Source: Betaproteobacteria bacterium
GTDB taxonomy: Bacteria > Pseudomonadota > Gammaproteobacteria > Burkholderiales > SG8-39
DNA: 64,000 nt
Direction of reading: 5' to 3'
Assembly: GCA_016713125.1 (NCBI GenBank)
Contig: JADJPT010000006.1
Location: forward strand, 124,001 to 188,000
Part shown: in pieces, positions 36,265 through 44,058 of the stretch
Layout: each line of letters begins with the position of its first letter
Position numbering within the stretch: the first letter of the stretch is position 1
Program-made: the position numbers and the translations under genes
Notes under the pieces: model-generated
Databases searched by the model: none
What the model saw: the letters and a program-made list of their open reading frames with translations, nothing else
What the model was told of the DNA's origin: nothing

Positions 36265-36325
36265 GCGGCTCTCCTCGGACGGCGCGCGGCACGTGCGGCG
36301 TGTGCTGCAACGCAACGCAGAATAA

Positions 36326-36340
36326 TTACGAATAGCGTAA
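36326..36340. promoter_or_regulatory. IclR-region operator candidate
   Basis: The inverted repeat TTACG-AATAG-CGTAA, followed by a further TTACGATT and a TATAAT at 36356-36361, lies in the AT-rich 136-bp space between the divergent VOC and IclR genes. It is a reasonable binding site for the adjacent IclR regulator. The palindrome is seen; the assignment is inferred. Confidence 0.5.
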
Positions 36341-36400
36341 GTGTGTTACGATTAGTATAATCATATTTATCGCCGCTCAACAGCCGCACTCACGATCGAC

Positions 36401-37270
36401 ATGAGAAACAGCTCCCGCAACGCACCGGCCGCACGCGACGCGCGTGCACGCGGCACCGCCGCTGCGGCCCCCGCGGGTTCGGCCGGCGTGCAATCGCTGG
36501 AGACAGGACTGGCCCTGCTCGCCGCCTTCATGGACCTCGAGCCCCTGCCCATGCTCAAGACCCTGGCCGAGCGCGCCGGCATGCCGCCGGCCAAGGCGCA
36601 CCGCTACCTGGCCAGCTATTGCCGCATGGGCTTCGTCGAGCGCGACGCCGACACCGGGCGCTACCGCCTCGGCCCCGCCGCGTTGCGCCTGGGCCTGGCG
36701 GCGATGAACGGCATGGACGCGGTGCGCGTGGCGCGCCCGCTGCTGGCCGGCATCTGCCACCAGCTGGGCCATTCAGTGTTCCTCGCCGTATGGGGCGCCA
36801 CCGGCGCCACCGTGGTGCTGCTGGAGAACGCGCGCGGCCCGATCACGCTGACCGCGCGCGTCGGCATGAGCCTGCCGATGCTGTCCTCCTCCACCGGGCT
36901 GACCTTCGGCGCCTGGCTGCCGCGCGCGGCCACGCGCGCCCTGCTCGAGGCCGAGCTCGCGCGCATGGCCCGACTGGAAGCGCCCGGCGTGCCGCACAGC
37001 CTGGCCGAGGCCGAGACCCTGTTCCGCGAGATCCGCCGCCGCGGCCTGGCGCGCGCCACCGGGCAGTTGAACCCCGGCGTGAATGCCTTCAGCGCGCCGG
37101 TGTTCGACCACACCGGCCAGATCGCCGCGGTGCTCTCCACGCTGGGACCGGCGCGCAGCTTCGGCGCCGACTGGAACGGCGAGCCGGCCGCCACGCTGCG
37201 CGCCGCCGCCGCGGCGCTCACGCAATCCCTGGGCGGCCCGCCGCAGGGCGTGGCCGCGGACAACGACTGA
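36401..37270 (+). CDS. IclR-family transcriptional regulator
   Basis: A 289-residue regulator. The winged-helix domain occupies residues 25-85 (SLETGLALLAAFMDLEPLPMLKTLAERAGMPPAKAHRYLASYCRMGFVER). It is followed by an IclR effector domain (VLLENARGPITLTARVGMSLPMLSSSTG; FSAPVFDHTGQIAAVLSTLG). It is divergent from the VOC-hydrolase-Bug-monooxygenase operon and immediately upstream of prpF, so it probably controls both directions in response to an aromatic acid. Confidence 0.93.
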   Translation: MRNSSRNAPAARDARARGTAAAAPAGSAGVQSLETGLALLAAFMDLEPLPMLKTLAERAGMPPAKAHRYLASYCRMGFVERDADTGRYRLGPAALRLGLAAMNGMDAVRVARPLLAGICHQLGHSVFLAVWGATGATVVLLENARGPITLTARVGMSLPMLSSSTGLTFGAWLPRAATRALLEAELARMARLEAPGVPHSLAEAETLFREIRRRGLARATGQLNPGVNAFSAPVFDHTGQIAAVLSTLGPARSFGADWNGEPAATLRAAAAALTQSLGGPPQGVAADND

Positions 37271-37284
37271 ACGGAGCGAACGCA

Positions 37285-38424
37285 ATGCATGCCAGGAAGA
37301 CCCGATACCGCGCCGTGTTCGCCCGCGGCGGCACCAGCAAGGCGCTGCTGTTCCACCTGGCCGACCTGCCCGCCGATCGCGCGCAGTGGGATGCGATCTT
37401 CCTTTCGGCCATGGGCAGCCCCGACCCCTACGGCCGACAGCTCGACGGCATGGGCGGCGGCCTGTCGTCGCTGTCCAAGGTCTGCGTGATCGGCCCGCCC
37501 ACCCATCCGGACGCCGAGGTCGACTACAGCTTCGCGCAGGTGCAGGTGCAGGAGGCGCGCGTGGACTGGTCGGGCAACTGCGGCAACATGCTCTCGGCCA
37601 TCGGCCCGTTCGCCGTCGACGAAGGCCTGCTCGGGCGCGCCGACGGCGAAGCCGCGGTGCGCATCCACAACACCAACACGAAGAAACTCATCGTCGCGCG
37701 CTTCGCCGTGGCCGGCGGGCGCAGCGTCGAGCAGGGCGAGTTGGTCATTCCCGGGGTTTCCGGCAGAGGTGCGCCGGTGCGCCTGGATTTCCTCGATCCC
37801 GGCGGCGCCTCCACGGGGAAACTGCTGCCCACCGGTCGCGTGCGCGACACGCTGGACATCCCCGGACTGGGCAGGATCGACGTCTCGCTGATCGACGCGG
37901 CCAACGCCTGCGTGTTCGTCGCCGCCGAGGCGCTGGGCCTGCGCGGCAACGAATTGCCGGGTGAACTCGAAGCCGACCCCGCGCTGCTGCAGCGGCTCGC
38001 CGCGATCCGCGCGCATGGCTCGGTGGCCATGGGCCTGGCCGCCACGCCCGAAGAGGCGGTGGCCAGGCGCATGATCCCGCTGATCGCCTTCGTCTCCGCG
38101 CCGCAGGAGGCGCGCACGCTGTCGGGCGAAACCCTCGCCGCCGAGCAAGGCGACCTCGTGGTGCGCATGATCTCCAACGGCCAGCCGCACCGCGCCCTGC
38201 CCGTCACCGGCTCGCTGTGCACTGCGGTGGCCGCGGCCCTGCCCGGCAGCCTGCCGCATGCGCTGGCCAGGCAGGCGCGCAGCGGCCCGCTGCGCCTGTC
38301 CATGCCCTCGGGCGTACTCAACGTGGAAGCGCAGGTGGAGGAATGCGACGGCGCCTTGCGTGCCGTGCAGGGTTCCTTCTACCGCACCACGCGCCGGCTG
38401 TTCGAGGGCAGCGTCTACGCCTGA
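37285..38424 (+). CDS. PrpF/4-oxalomesaconate tautomerase-family isomerase
   Basis: A 379-residue PrpF-family protein (diaminopimelate-epimerase fold). Signatures are RAVFARGGTSKALLFHLADLP at the N-terminus, GMGGGLSSLSKVCVI, DWSGNCGNMLSAIGPFAV with the catalytic Cys, and TGRVRDTLDIPGLGRIDVSLIDAANACVFV. Members isomerise 2-methylaconitate or tautomerise 4-oxalomesaconate in the gallate/protocatechuate 4,5-cleavage route. Next to an aromatic monooxygenase cluster the second role is more likely. It follows iclR by 14 bp on the same strand. Confidence 0.88.
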   Translation: MHARKTRYRAVFARGGTSKALLFHLADLPADRAQWDAIFLSAMGSPDPYGRQLDGMGGGLSSLSKVCVIGPPTHPDAEVDYSFAQVQVQEARVDWSGNCGNMLSAIGPFAVDEGLLGRADGEAAVRIHNTNTKKLIVARFAVAGGRSVEQGELVIPGVSGRGAPVRLDFLDPGGASTGKLLPTGRVRDTLDIPGLGRIDVSLIDAANACVFVAAEALGLRGNELPGELEADPALLQRLAAIRAHGSVAMGLAATPEEAVARRMIPLIAFVSAPQEARTLSGETLAAEQGDLVVRMISNGQPHRALPVTGSLCTAVAAALPGSLPHALARQARSGPLRLSMPSGVLNVEAQVEECDGALRAVQGSFYRTTRRLFEGSVYA

Positions 38425-38452
38425 AGCGGCCCGGCGACCGGGAGGGCTGCCC

Positions 38453-38665
38453 TCAGGCCTTCTTCAGGAAGCACGTCTTCAGCACCAGGCCCTTGACCTT
38501 GTCGGTGTTGCACTCGACGGACTCCTCGTCGTCGGTGAGCCGGATGTTCTTGATCACGGTACCGCGCTTGAGCGTGACCGAGGTGCCCTTGACCTTGAGG
38601 TCCTTGATCACCGAAACCGAATCGCCCGCGCTCAACTCGTTGCCGTTGCTGTCCCTGACGCTCAC
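38453..38665 (-). CDS. PhnA-domain (YjdM-like) protein
   Basis: A 70-residue protein reading SVRDSNGNELSAGDSVSVIKDLKVKG and TLKRGTVIKNIRLTDDEESVECN. This is the SH3-like PhnA domain without the zinc-ribbon half of full YjdM. I chose the GTG at 38665 because GGAG lies 8 bp before it and the result is the normal size for the domain-only form. A longer frame to 38743 exists but adds nothing family-like. Its function is unknown despite the historical phosphonate label. Confidence 0.85.
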   Translation of the reverse strand: MSVRDSNGNELSAGDSVSVIKDLKVKGTSVTLKRGTVIKNIRLTDDEESVECNTDKVKGLVLKTCFLKKA

Positions 38666-38816
38666 TTTGCACACTCCAGAAGATTTGAACCAGGCGACAT
38701 TGTCGCGCATCGCACGCCGGCGATCTCGGGGAGACTCCGCCATTCCTGTCCGGTGTGGGCGCGCGCATGCGCGGCAGGGAACTCCCGCCGCCGGCCGTCA
38801 CCGGCGATGGACGGAA

Positions 38817-38870
38817 GAAAGTTGAACTTTTATTTCACGAAACCCGCTCCTGGAGCGGGTTTCGTGTCAG
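38817..38870 (+). repeat. 54-bp dispersed palindromic repeat, copy 2
   Basis: It has the same architecture as copy 1: an AAAGTTGAACTTT hairpin, then TTTCACGAAACCCGCTCC-T-GGAGCGGGTTTCGT, then TGTCAG. It lies in the gap between the PhnA-domain gene and lysE-like gene. It differs from copy 1 by three substitutions in the left hairpin and is identical through the right one. Confidence 0.85.
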
Positions 38871-38908
38871 TGGCGTCGTCAGATTCGACAACTCTCGCAG
38901 CGCGAACC

Positions 38909-39547
38909 TCAGGCCGCGCGGCGCGGCTCCAGGGCCAGGCGCACGGCCAGCGCGGCCAGCATCCCGCCCATCACCCAGCGCTGCACGGCCAGCCACAGCG
39001 GGTTGCGCGCGAACCAGGCGGCGATGCCCGCGGCAGTAAGCACGAAGGCCAGGTTGACCGCGAAGCTGATCGCCGCCTGCGTGGCGCCCAGCACCAGACT
39101 CTGCACGAACACCGAACCGCGCTCCGGCGAGACGAACTGCGGCAGCAGCGAGACGAAGAACACCGCCACCTTGGGGTTCAGCACGTTGGTCAGGAAACCC
39201 ATGGCGAACAGGCGCGCCGGCGCATCATCGGGCAGGGCCTGCGGCGCGAAGGGCGAACGCGCCCCCGGCCGCACCGCCTGCCAGGCCAGCCACAGCAGGT
39301 AGGCCGCCCCGGCCCACTTCAGCGCCTCATAGGCATACGGCACGGCGAGGAACAGGGCCGACAGCCCGGCCGTCGCCGCGAACACGTGCACCAGGAAGCC
39401 GGCCATCACGCCGAACAGCGAGATCACTCCCGCCCGCCGTCCCTGGCAGATCGAGCGCGACACCACATAGATCATGTTGGGACCCGGGGTGAGAACCAGG
39501 ATCAGGGCGGCAAGGCTGAACAGCAGCCAGGTTTGCGGGGTGGGCAT
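38909..39547 (-). CDS. LysE/RhtB-family amino-acid exporter
   Basis: A 212-residue, six-helix exporter. The family N-terminus LLFSLAALILVLTPGPNMIYVVSRSICQGRRAGV and the FLTNVLNPKVAVFFVSLLPQFV loop are present. It exports small amino acids or homoserine lactone-like molecules; the substrate is unspecified. It is a single gene flanked by repeat copy 2 and the molybdenum hydroxylase operon end. Confidence 0.93.
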   Translation of the reverse strand: MPTPQTWLLFSLAALILVLTPGPNMIYVVSRSICQGRRAGVISLFGVMAGFLVHVFAATAGLSALFLAVPYAYEALKWAGAAYLLWLAWQAVRPGARSPFAPQALPDDAPARLFAMGFLTNVLNPKVAVFFVSLLPQFVSPERGSVFVQSLVLGATQAAISFAVNLAFVLTAAGIAAWFARNPLWLAVQRWVMGGMLAALAVRLALEPRRAA

Positions 39548-39654
39548 GGGGGTCTGGTCGGACGCGGGGCCACCAGCTTACCTGCGCCGGTTCGCCGCCC
39601 CCATGCACAGAGGCGCGCCGCGTCGCCGCGTCGCTGTACCGCCCGCCCGGACCT

Positions 39655-41973
39655 TCAGGCCGCCTTCGCCGCCGCGCGAATCAGTTTCCAGAGGCGAAAC
39701 GGCGGCAGGGGCGCTTCGTTGATCTTCACGCCCAGCGGACGCAGCGCATCCTCGATGGCACTGCAGATCACGGCCGGAACCGGAATGGTGCCCGCCTCGC
39801 CCACGCCCTTGATGCCGAGCGGATTCAGCGTCGACGGCGTCTCCTGGTGAACCATGTGGATCTCGAGCATGTCCGCCGCCCGGGGCATGGCGTAGTCCAT
39901 GAAGCTGCCGGTCTGCAGCTGCCCTTCGCTGTTGTAGGCATGCTCTTCGAGCAGGGCGTTGCCGATGCCGCAGGCGATCCCGCCCATGATCTGACCTTCG
40001 ACGATCATGGGGTTGATCACCCTCCCGCAGTCGTGGGCCAGGAAATACTTGAGGACCTGCACCTGCCCGGTCGCGGGTTCGACCTCGACCGTCGCGATGT
40101 GCGTGCCGTTGGAATAGGTGATGTTGGAAGTCTTGAAGTAGCGCGTCGCCTCCAGCCCGGGCTCCTCCCCGTCCGGCCCTGCCGCGCGCAGGGCCTTGCG
40201 CGCCACCGCCTCGAAGCTCAGCGACTTGTCGGGCACCCCGACGATCGACACCTTGCCATCCTCGATCTCCAGGTCGGCCACGCTCGTCTCGAGCATCTCA
40301 CCGGCTATGCGCAGGATCTTCTCCTTCACCTCCAGCGCCGAAAGCCTGACCGCGTTTCCGCCGAGCACGCCGAAGCGGCTCGCGAAGGTGCCGATGCCGT
40401 GCGCGATCAGGGCCGTATCGCCGGCGAGCACCTTGATCCTGTCGATGGAGACGCCAAGCTGGTCGGCGCAGATCTGCGCCATGGTGGTCTCGTGCCCCTG
40501 GCCCTGGCTGGGCGCGCCGGTATAGACGGGGACGCTGCCGTCGTGCTCCACGCGCACGCCGCCGCCCGCCCACGGGCCGCGGCCCGGCAGCTCCACGTAG
40601 TTGGCGATACCGATGCCGAAGTAGCGACCGGCCTTGCGCGCCTCGACCTGCCGGGCGCGCAAGCCGGCGTAATCGGCCAGTTCCAGCGCCTTGTCCAGGG
40701 TGCCGAGGAAATCGCCGCTCTCGTACTCGACCGCTCCGCCGAGCAGGTTGGTGAGGCCGGTGTCGTACGGAAACGCATCGCTGAGTATGGTGTTGACCCT
40801 GCGCACTTCGGCCGGGTCGCGCCCCAGGTGCGCGGCGATGCGGTCCATGGCGCGCTCGATCACGAACACGCCCTGGGGCTGGCCCGCGCCGCGATAAGCG
40901 CTCACCGTCGCGGTGTTGGTGTACACCGCGGCGATCTCGGAGCGCACGTTCGGAATCCGATACGGGCCGATGAGGGCGGCCGAGGTGTTGTGCGGCACCG
41001 CCCCGCCCCTGGGCGCGTAGGCTCCCATGTCGTGATAGAAGACGTTCTTCAGCGCGAGGAGTCTGCCGCTCTCGTCGAAGCCGACCTCGATGTCGTGGAT
41101 CTGCTCGCGCTCCTGCGTGGCGCTGAGCATGTGCTCGCTGCGCGTCTCCACCCATTTCACCGGCCGGCCGAGTCGCATCGCCAGCCAGGGCACCAGGATC
41201 TCCTCGGGATACACGTTGATCTTGGTGCCGAAGCCGCCGCCGGTATCCGGCGCGATCACCCGCACCATGTGGCGCTGCAGTCCGAGCATGGTGGCGATGG
41301 TGTTGCGCACCGTATGCGGTTCCTGCGTTGACGACCACACCGTCAGTTCGCGCCGGTTCAGGTCGTAATCGGCGATCACGCCGCGCGGTTCCAGCGGCAT
41401 GCCGCCCCCGCGCGTGATGCGGAAGCGCTCCTTCAGCCGGTGGGGCGCGCTGCGCAATGCGGCCTCCACGTCGCCGCACTGCTCGACCATGTGCATCGCA
41501 AGGTTGCGCGGTATGTCCGGATGCACCAGCGGCGAGTCGGGTCGCTGCGCCGATTCGAGGTCGATGATCGGGGCACTCGTCCGGTACTCGACCGCCACCG
41601 CCTCTGCGGCCAGCTGCGCCGCGGCAAAGCTCTCGGCGGCGACTGCCGCAATGGCCTCTCCGGCGAAACAGACCCGGCCGGGCGCCAGGGCGGACCAGGT
41701 CGCCGATGCGAGGCCGTGATGCGGCAGCAGCTGCAGGAAAGGCCGGCCGGCCTCGCCCAGGTCGGCGTGCGACACGACCTCGAGCACCCCGGGCACCTGC
41801 ATGGCCGTTGCAGCGTCGATCGCACCCAGCGCAGCGTTCGGGTGCAGACTGCGCACGAACGCGACATGCGCCATCCGCGGCAGCACGATGTCGTCGAGGA
41901 ACCGGCCTTCGCCGCGCACCAGTCGTGCGTCCTGCCTGCGCGGTATCGCCGCGCCGAACCATTTGGTGGACAT
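39655..41973 (-). CDS. molybdenum hydroxylase large (Mo-cofactor) subunit
   Basis: A 772-residue xanthine-oxidase-family catalytic subunit. Conserved pieces are GEGRFLDDIVLPRMAHVAFVRS, DTGGGFGTKINVYPEE, the active-site loop SAYRGAGQPQGVFVIERAMD, APSQGQGHETTMAQI and the catalytic glutamate in GIKGVGEAGTIPVP. The AYRGAG loop (not AYxCSFR) excludes form I CO dehydrogenase. It is the last gene of the operon with NicX/NicF, so it probably hydroxylates a pyridine ring. The subunit order is small, medium, large. Confidence 0.9.
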   Translation of the reverse strand: MSTKWFGAAIPRRQDARLVRGEGRFLDDIVLPRMAHVAFVRSLHPNAALGAIDAATAMQVPGVLEVVSHADLGEAGRPFLQLLPHHGLASATWSALAPGRVCFAGEAIAAVAAESFAAAQLAAEAVAVEYRTSAPIIDLESAQRPDSPLVHPDIPRNLAMHMVEQCGDVEAALRSAPHRLKERFRITRGGGMPLEPRGVIADYDLNRRELTVWSSTQEPHTVRNTIATMLGLQRHMVRVIAPDTGGGFGTKINVYPEEILVPWLAMRLGRPVKWVETRSEHMLSATQEREQIHDIEVGFDESGRLLALKNVFYHDMGAYAPRGGAVPHNTSAALIGPYRIPNVRSEIAAVYTNTATVSAYRGAGQPQGVFVIERAMDRIAAHLGRDPAEVRRVNTILSDAFPYDTGLTNLLGGAVEYESGDFLGTLDKALELADYAGLRARQVEARKAGRYFGIGIANYVELPGRGPWAGGGVRVEHDGSVPVYTGAPSQGQGHETTMAQICADQLGVSIDRIKVLAGDTALIAHGIGTFASRFGVLGGNAVRLSALEVKEKILRIAGEMLETSVADLEIEDGKVSIVGVPDKSLSFEAVARKALRAAGPDGEEPGLEATRYFKTSNITYSNGTHIATVEVEPATGQVQVLKYFLAHDCGRVINPMIVEGQIMGGIACGIGNALLEEHAYNSEGQLQTGSFMDYAMPRAADMLEIHMVHQETPSTLNPLGIKGVGEAGTIPVPAVICSAIEDALRPLGVKINEAPLPPFRLWKLIRAAAKAA

Positions 41974-41991
41974 CGGAAACTCCCTGGAAGG

Positions 41992-42801
41992 CTAGCCTTG
42001 TCGCTCGAGAATCTGCGCCACGGCGCGCGCGGCGAGCACCGGAATCAGGTGGGCGCGATAATCGGCATCGCCGTGCATGTCGGAATTCAGACCCTGCGCG
42101 GACACCGCGGCAGCGCCGGCCGCCGCCGCGCTGAACTCGCGGGCCAGCGCCGACTCGATGCTAGCCGCACGAAACACCACCGGCCCCGCGCCGGTCACGG
42201 CCACGCGCACCTCGCCCGACCCGGTCACGGCCACGAACACACCCACCAGGGCGAATCGCGAGGCGGGCTGGTGGAACTTCACGTAGGCGGCGCTGCGCGG
42301 CACGGGAAACCTCACGGCGGTGATCAGCTCGCCGCTCTGCAGCGCGGTTTCGAACAGGTCGATGAAGAACGCTTCGGCGGCGATGCTGCGACGATCGGTT
42401 TCGATGCGAGCATCCAGGCCCAGCACGGCCGCCGGGTAGCAGGCCGCGGGATCGCTGTTGGCCAGCGATCCGCCCAGGGTGCCGCGATTGCGCACCTGGC
42501 GATCGCCGATCCGCCCCGCCAGGTCGGCGAGCGCGGGGATCGCCTTGCCGACTTCGGCGGACGCGGCCACCTGCGCATGCCGGGTCATCGCCCCGATGCG
42601 CACTTCCGCGCCTTCCAGGCGGATGCCGGACATGCCTTCGATTCGCCCCAGGTCGACCAGCACGTCGGGACTTGCCAGGCGCAGCTTCATGGCCGACAGC
42701 AGGCTCATCCCCCCGGCGAGGGCTTTCGCACCCTCCCGGTCGCGCAGCATTTCCACGGCCTCGGGAACACTGGCCGGGCGTCGATATTCGAACTCGTACA
42801 T
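41992..42801 (-). CDS. molybdenum hydroxylase FAD-binding medium subunit
   Basis: A 269-residue CoxM/CutM-type flavoprotein. The start ATG gives MYEFEYRRPASVPEAVEMLRD. FAD-binding motifs are AGGMSLLSAMKLRLASPDVLVDLG (AGGxS) and RNRGTLGGSLANSDPAACYPA (TxGGxxA). The GSG-type loop around SRFALVGVFVAV follows. It passes electrons from the 2Fe-2S subunit to an acceptor. It lies 18 bp from the large-subunit gene and 8 bp from the small. Confidence 0.92.
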   Translation of the reverse strand: MYEFEYRRPASVPEAVEMLRDREGAKALAGGMSLLSAMKLRLASPDVLVDLGRIEGMSGIRLEGAEVRIGAMTRHAQVAASAEVGKAIPALADLAGRIGDRQVRNRGTLGGSLANSDPAACYPAAVLGLDARIETDRRSIAAEAFFIDLFETALQSGELITAVRFPVPRSAAYVKFHQPASRFALVGVFVAVTGSGEVRVAVTGAGPVVFRAASIESALAREFSAAAAGAAAVSAQGLNSDMHGDADYRAHLIPVLAARAVAQILERQG

Positions 42802-42809
42802 GCCCGCCC

Positions 42810-43283
42810 CTAGGTGCGACCGCGCTCGGCGGCGAGCGACAGCACCGCCTGCACGATGTTGTTGTAACCCGTGCAGCGGCACAGATTGCCTTCCAGCAGT
42901 TCACGCACCCGCCCTTCGTCCAGGTCCCGATACTTTTCGAGAAGCTCCACCGAGCTCATGATGAAACCGGGCGTGCAGTACCCGCACTGCAGCGCATGGC
43001 AGTCGTGGAAGGATTTCTGTACCGGATGCAGTTCCTCCCCCTGCGCCAGGCCCTCGATGGTGGTGACCGAACAACCGTCGGCCTGCACGGCGAGCATGGT
43101 GCAGGACTTCACCGCATCACCGTCCACCAGCACGGTGCAGCAACCGCATTGCGCCGTGTCGCAGCCGATGTGCGTTCCGGTCAGGCACAGAGTCTCCCGC
43201 AGCAGGGACGCGAGCAGCGTGCGCGGCTCGACCTCGGCCTGCCGCTCTACGCCGTTCACCTTGATGGAAATGGGTACGTTCAC
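42810..43283 (-). CDS. molybdenum hydroxylase 2x[2Fe-2S] small subunit
   Basis: A 157-residue iron-sulphur subunit. The N-terminal plant-ferredoxin cluster is Cys41, Cys46, Cys49, Cys61 (GCDTAQCGCCTVLVDG). The C-terminal helical cluster is Cys100, Cys103, Cys135, Cys137 (QCGYCTPGFIMS and EGNLCRCTGYNNIVQAV). The start is GTG, and its first four bases GTGA overlap the livF stop, so the hydroxylase is translationally tied to the transporter. Confidence 0.94.
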   Translation of the reverse strand: MNVPISIKVNGVERQAEVEPRTLLASLLRETLCLTGTHIGCDTAQCGCCTVLVDGDAVKSCTMLAVQADGCSVTTIEGLAQGEELHPVQKSFHDCHALQCGYCTPGFIMSSVELLEKYRDLDEGRVRELLEGNLCRCTGYNNIVQAVLSLAAERGRT

Positions 43284-44058
43284 GAACTTGCCTCCGGTGA
43301 GTGGGGAGCCATTGCAGCTTGCGCGGCCGGCGGCTTGCCCGCCAGGCCCAGGTAAGTCTCGATGACACGCGGATTCGATGCCAGGTCCGCGCTCGGCCCC
43401 TCCAGCACCTGCTCACCGGTCTCCAGCACATGCCCGTAGTCGGCGACCTGCAGGGCGGCGCGTGCATTCTGCTCGACCAGCAGGATCGCGACGCCGGTTG
43501 CACGCAGGTCGGCGATGATGCGAAAGATATCCCGCACCACGATCGGCGCCAGGCCCAGGCTGGGCTCGTCCAGCATGAGCACCTTGGGGCGGCCCATCAG
43601 CGCACGACCGAGCGCGAGCATCTGCCGTTCACCGCCGGACAGGGTGGCCGCATATTGGGCGCGCCGCTCCTCGAGGCGCGGAAAGCGCGCGAACACCGAT
43701 TTGAGGTCCGCATCCAGATCGGTGCCGCGCCGGCGCAGGCGGGTGAAGGCGCCAAGGACGAGGTTGTCCTCGACGCTCATCGCGCCGAACAGCTCGCGCT
43801 TTTCCGGAACCAGCACCAGTCCCTCTGCGACGCGCTCCTCGGTCCCCACGTCCGCCAGGGACTTGCCGCGCAGACGCACCTCCCCCTTGCCCGGCAGCAG
43901 CCCCGCAAGGCTGTTGAGGAGCGTGCTCTTGCCCGCCCCGTTGGGACCGATCACCGTGACGATGCTGCCTTCGCGCACCGACAGCGATACGCCATGCAGC
44001 GCTTCGACTTTCCCGTACGCCACGTGCAGATCCTGACCTGGAGCAGCGGTTCACTCAC
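43280..44058 (-). pseudogene. livF: branched-chain-type ABC transporter ATPase (LivF), N-terminal frameshift
   Basis: An ATPase of about 259 residues. The GTG at 44058 (overlapping the livMG stop by GTGA) gives VSEPLLQVR. The expected DLHVAYGKVEALHGVSL is then in another frame because one G is missing (AGG for AGGG) near 44033. From there the protein is intact: Walker A VIGPNGAGKSTLL, signature LSGGERQMLALGRAL, Walker B VLMLDEPSLGLAP, switch VEQNAR. A GTG at the VAYGKV codon could still give a nearly full protein of 247 residues. Confidence 0.88.

Noticed and set aside
38666..38743. Longer N-terminus for the PhnA-domain protein
   Set aside because: The extra 26 residues have no family match, and the GTG at 38665 has a better ribosome site.
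39655..43283. CO dehydrogenase (coxSML)
   Set aside because: The large subunit has AYRGAGQ instead of the AYxCSFR loop of form I CO dehydrogenase, and the operon is a pyridine pathway.
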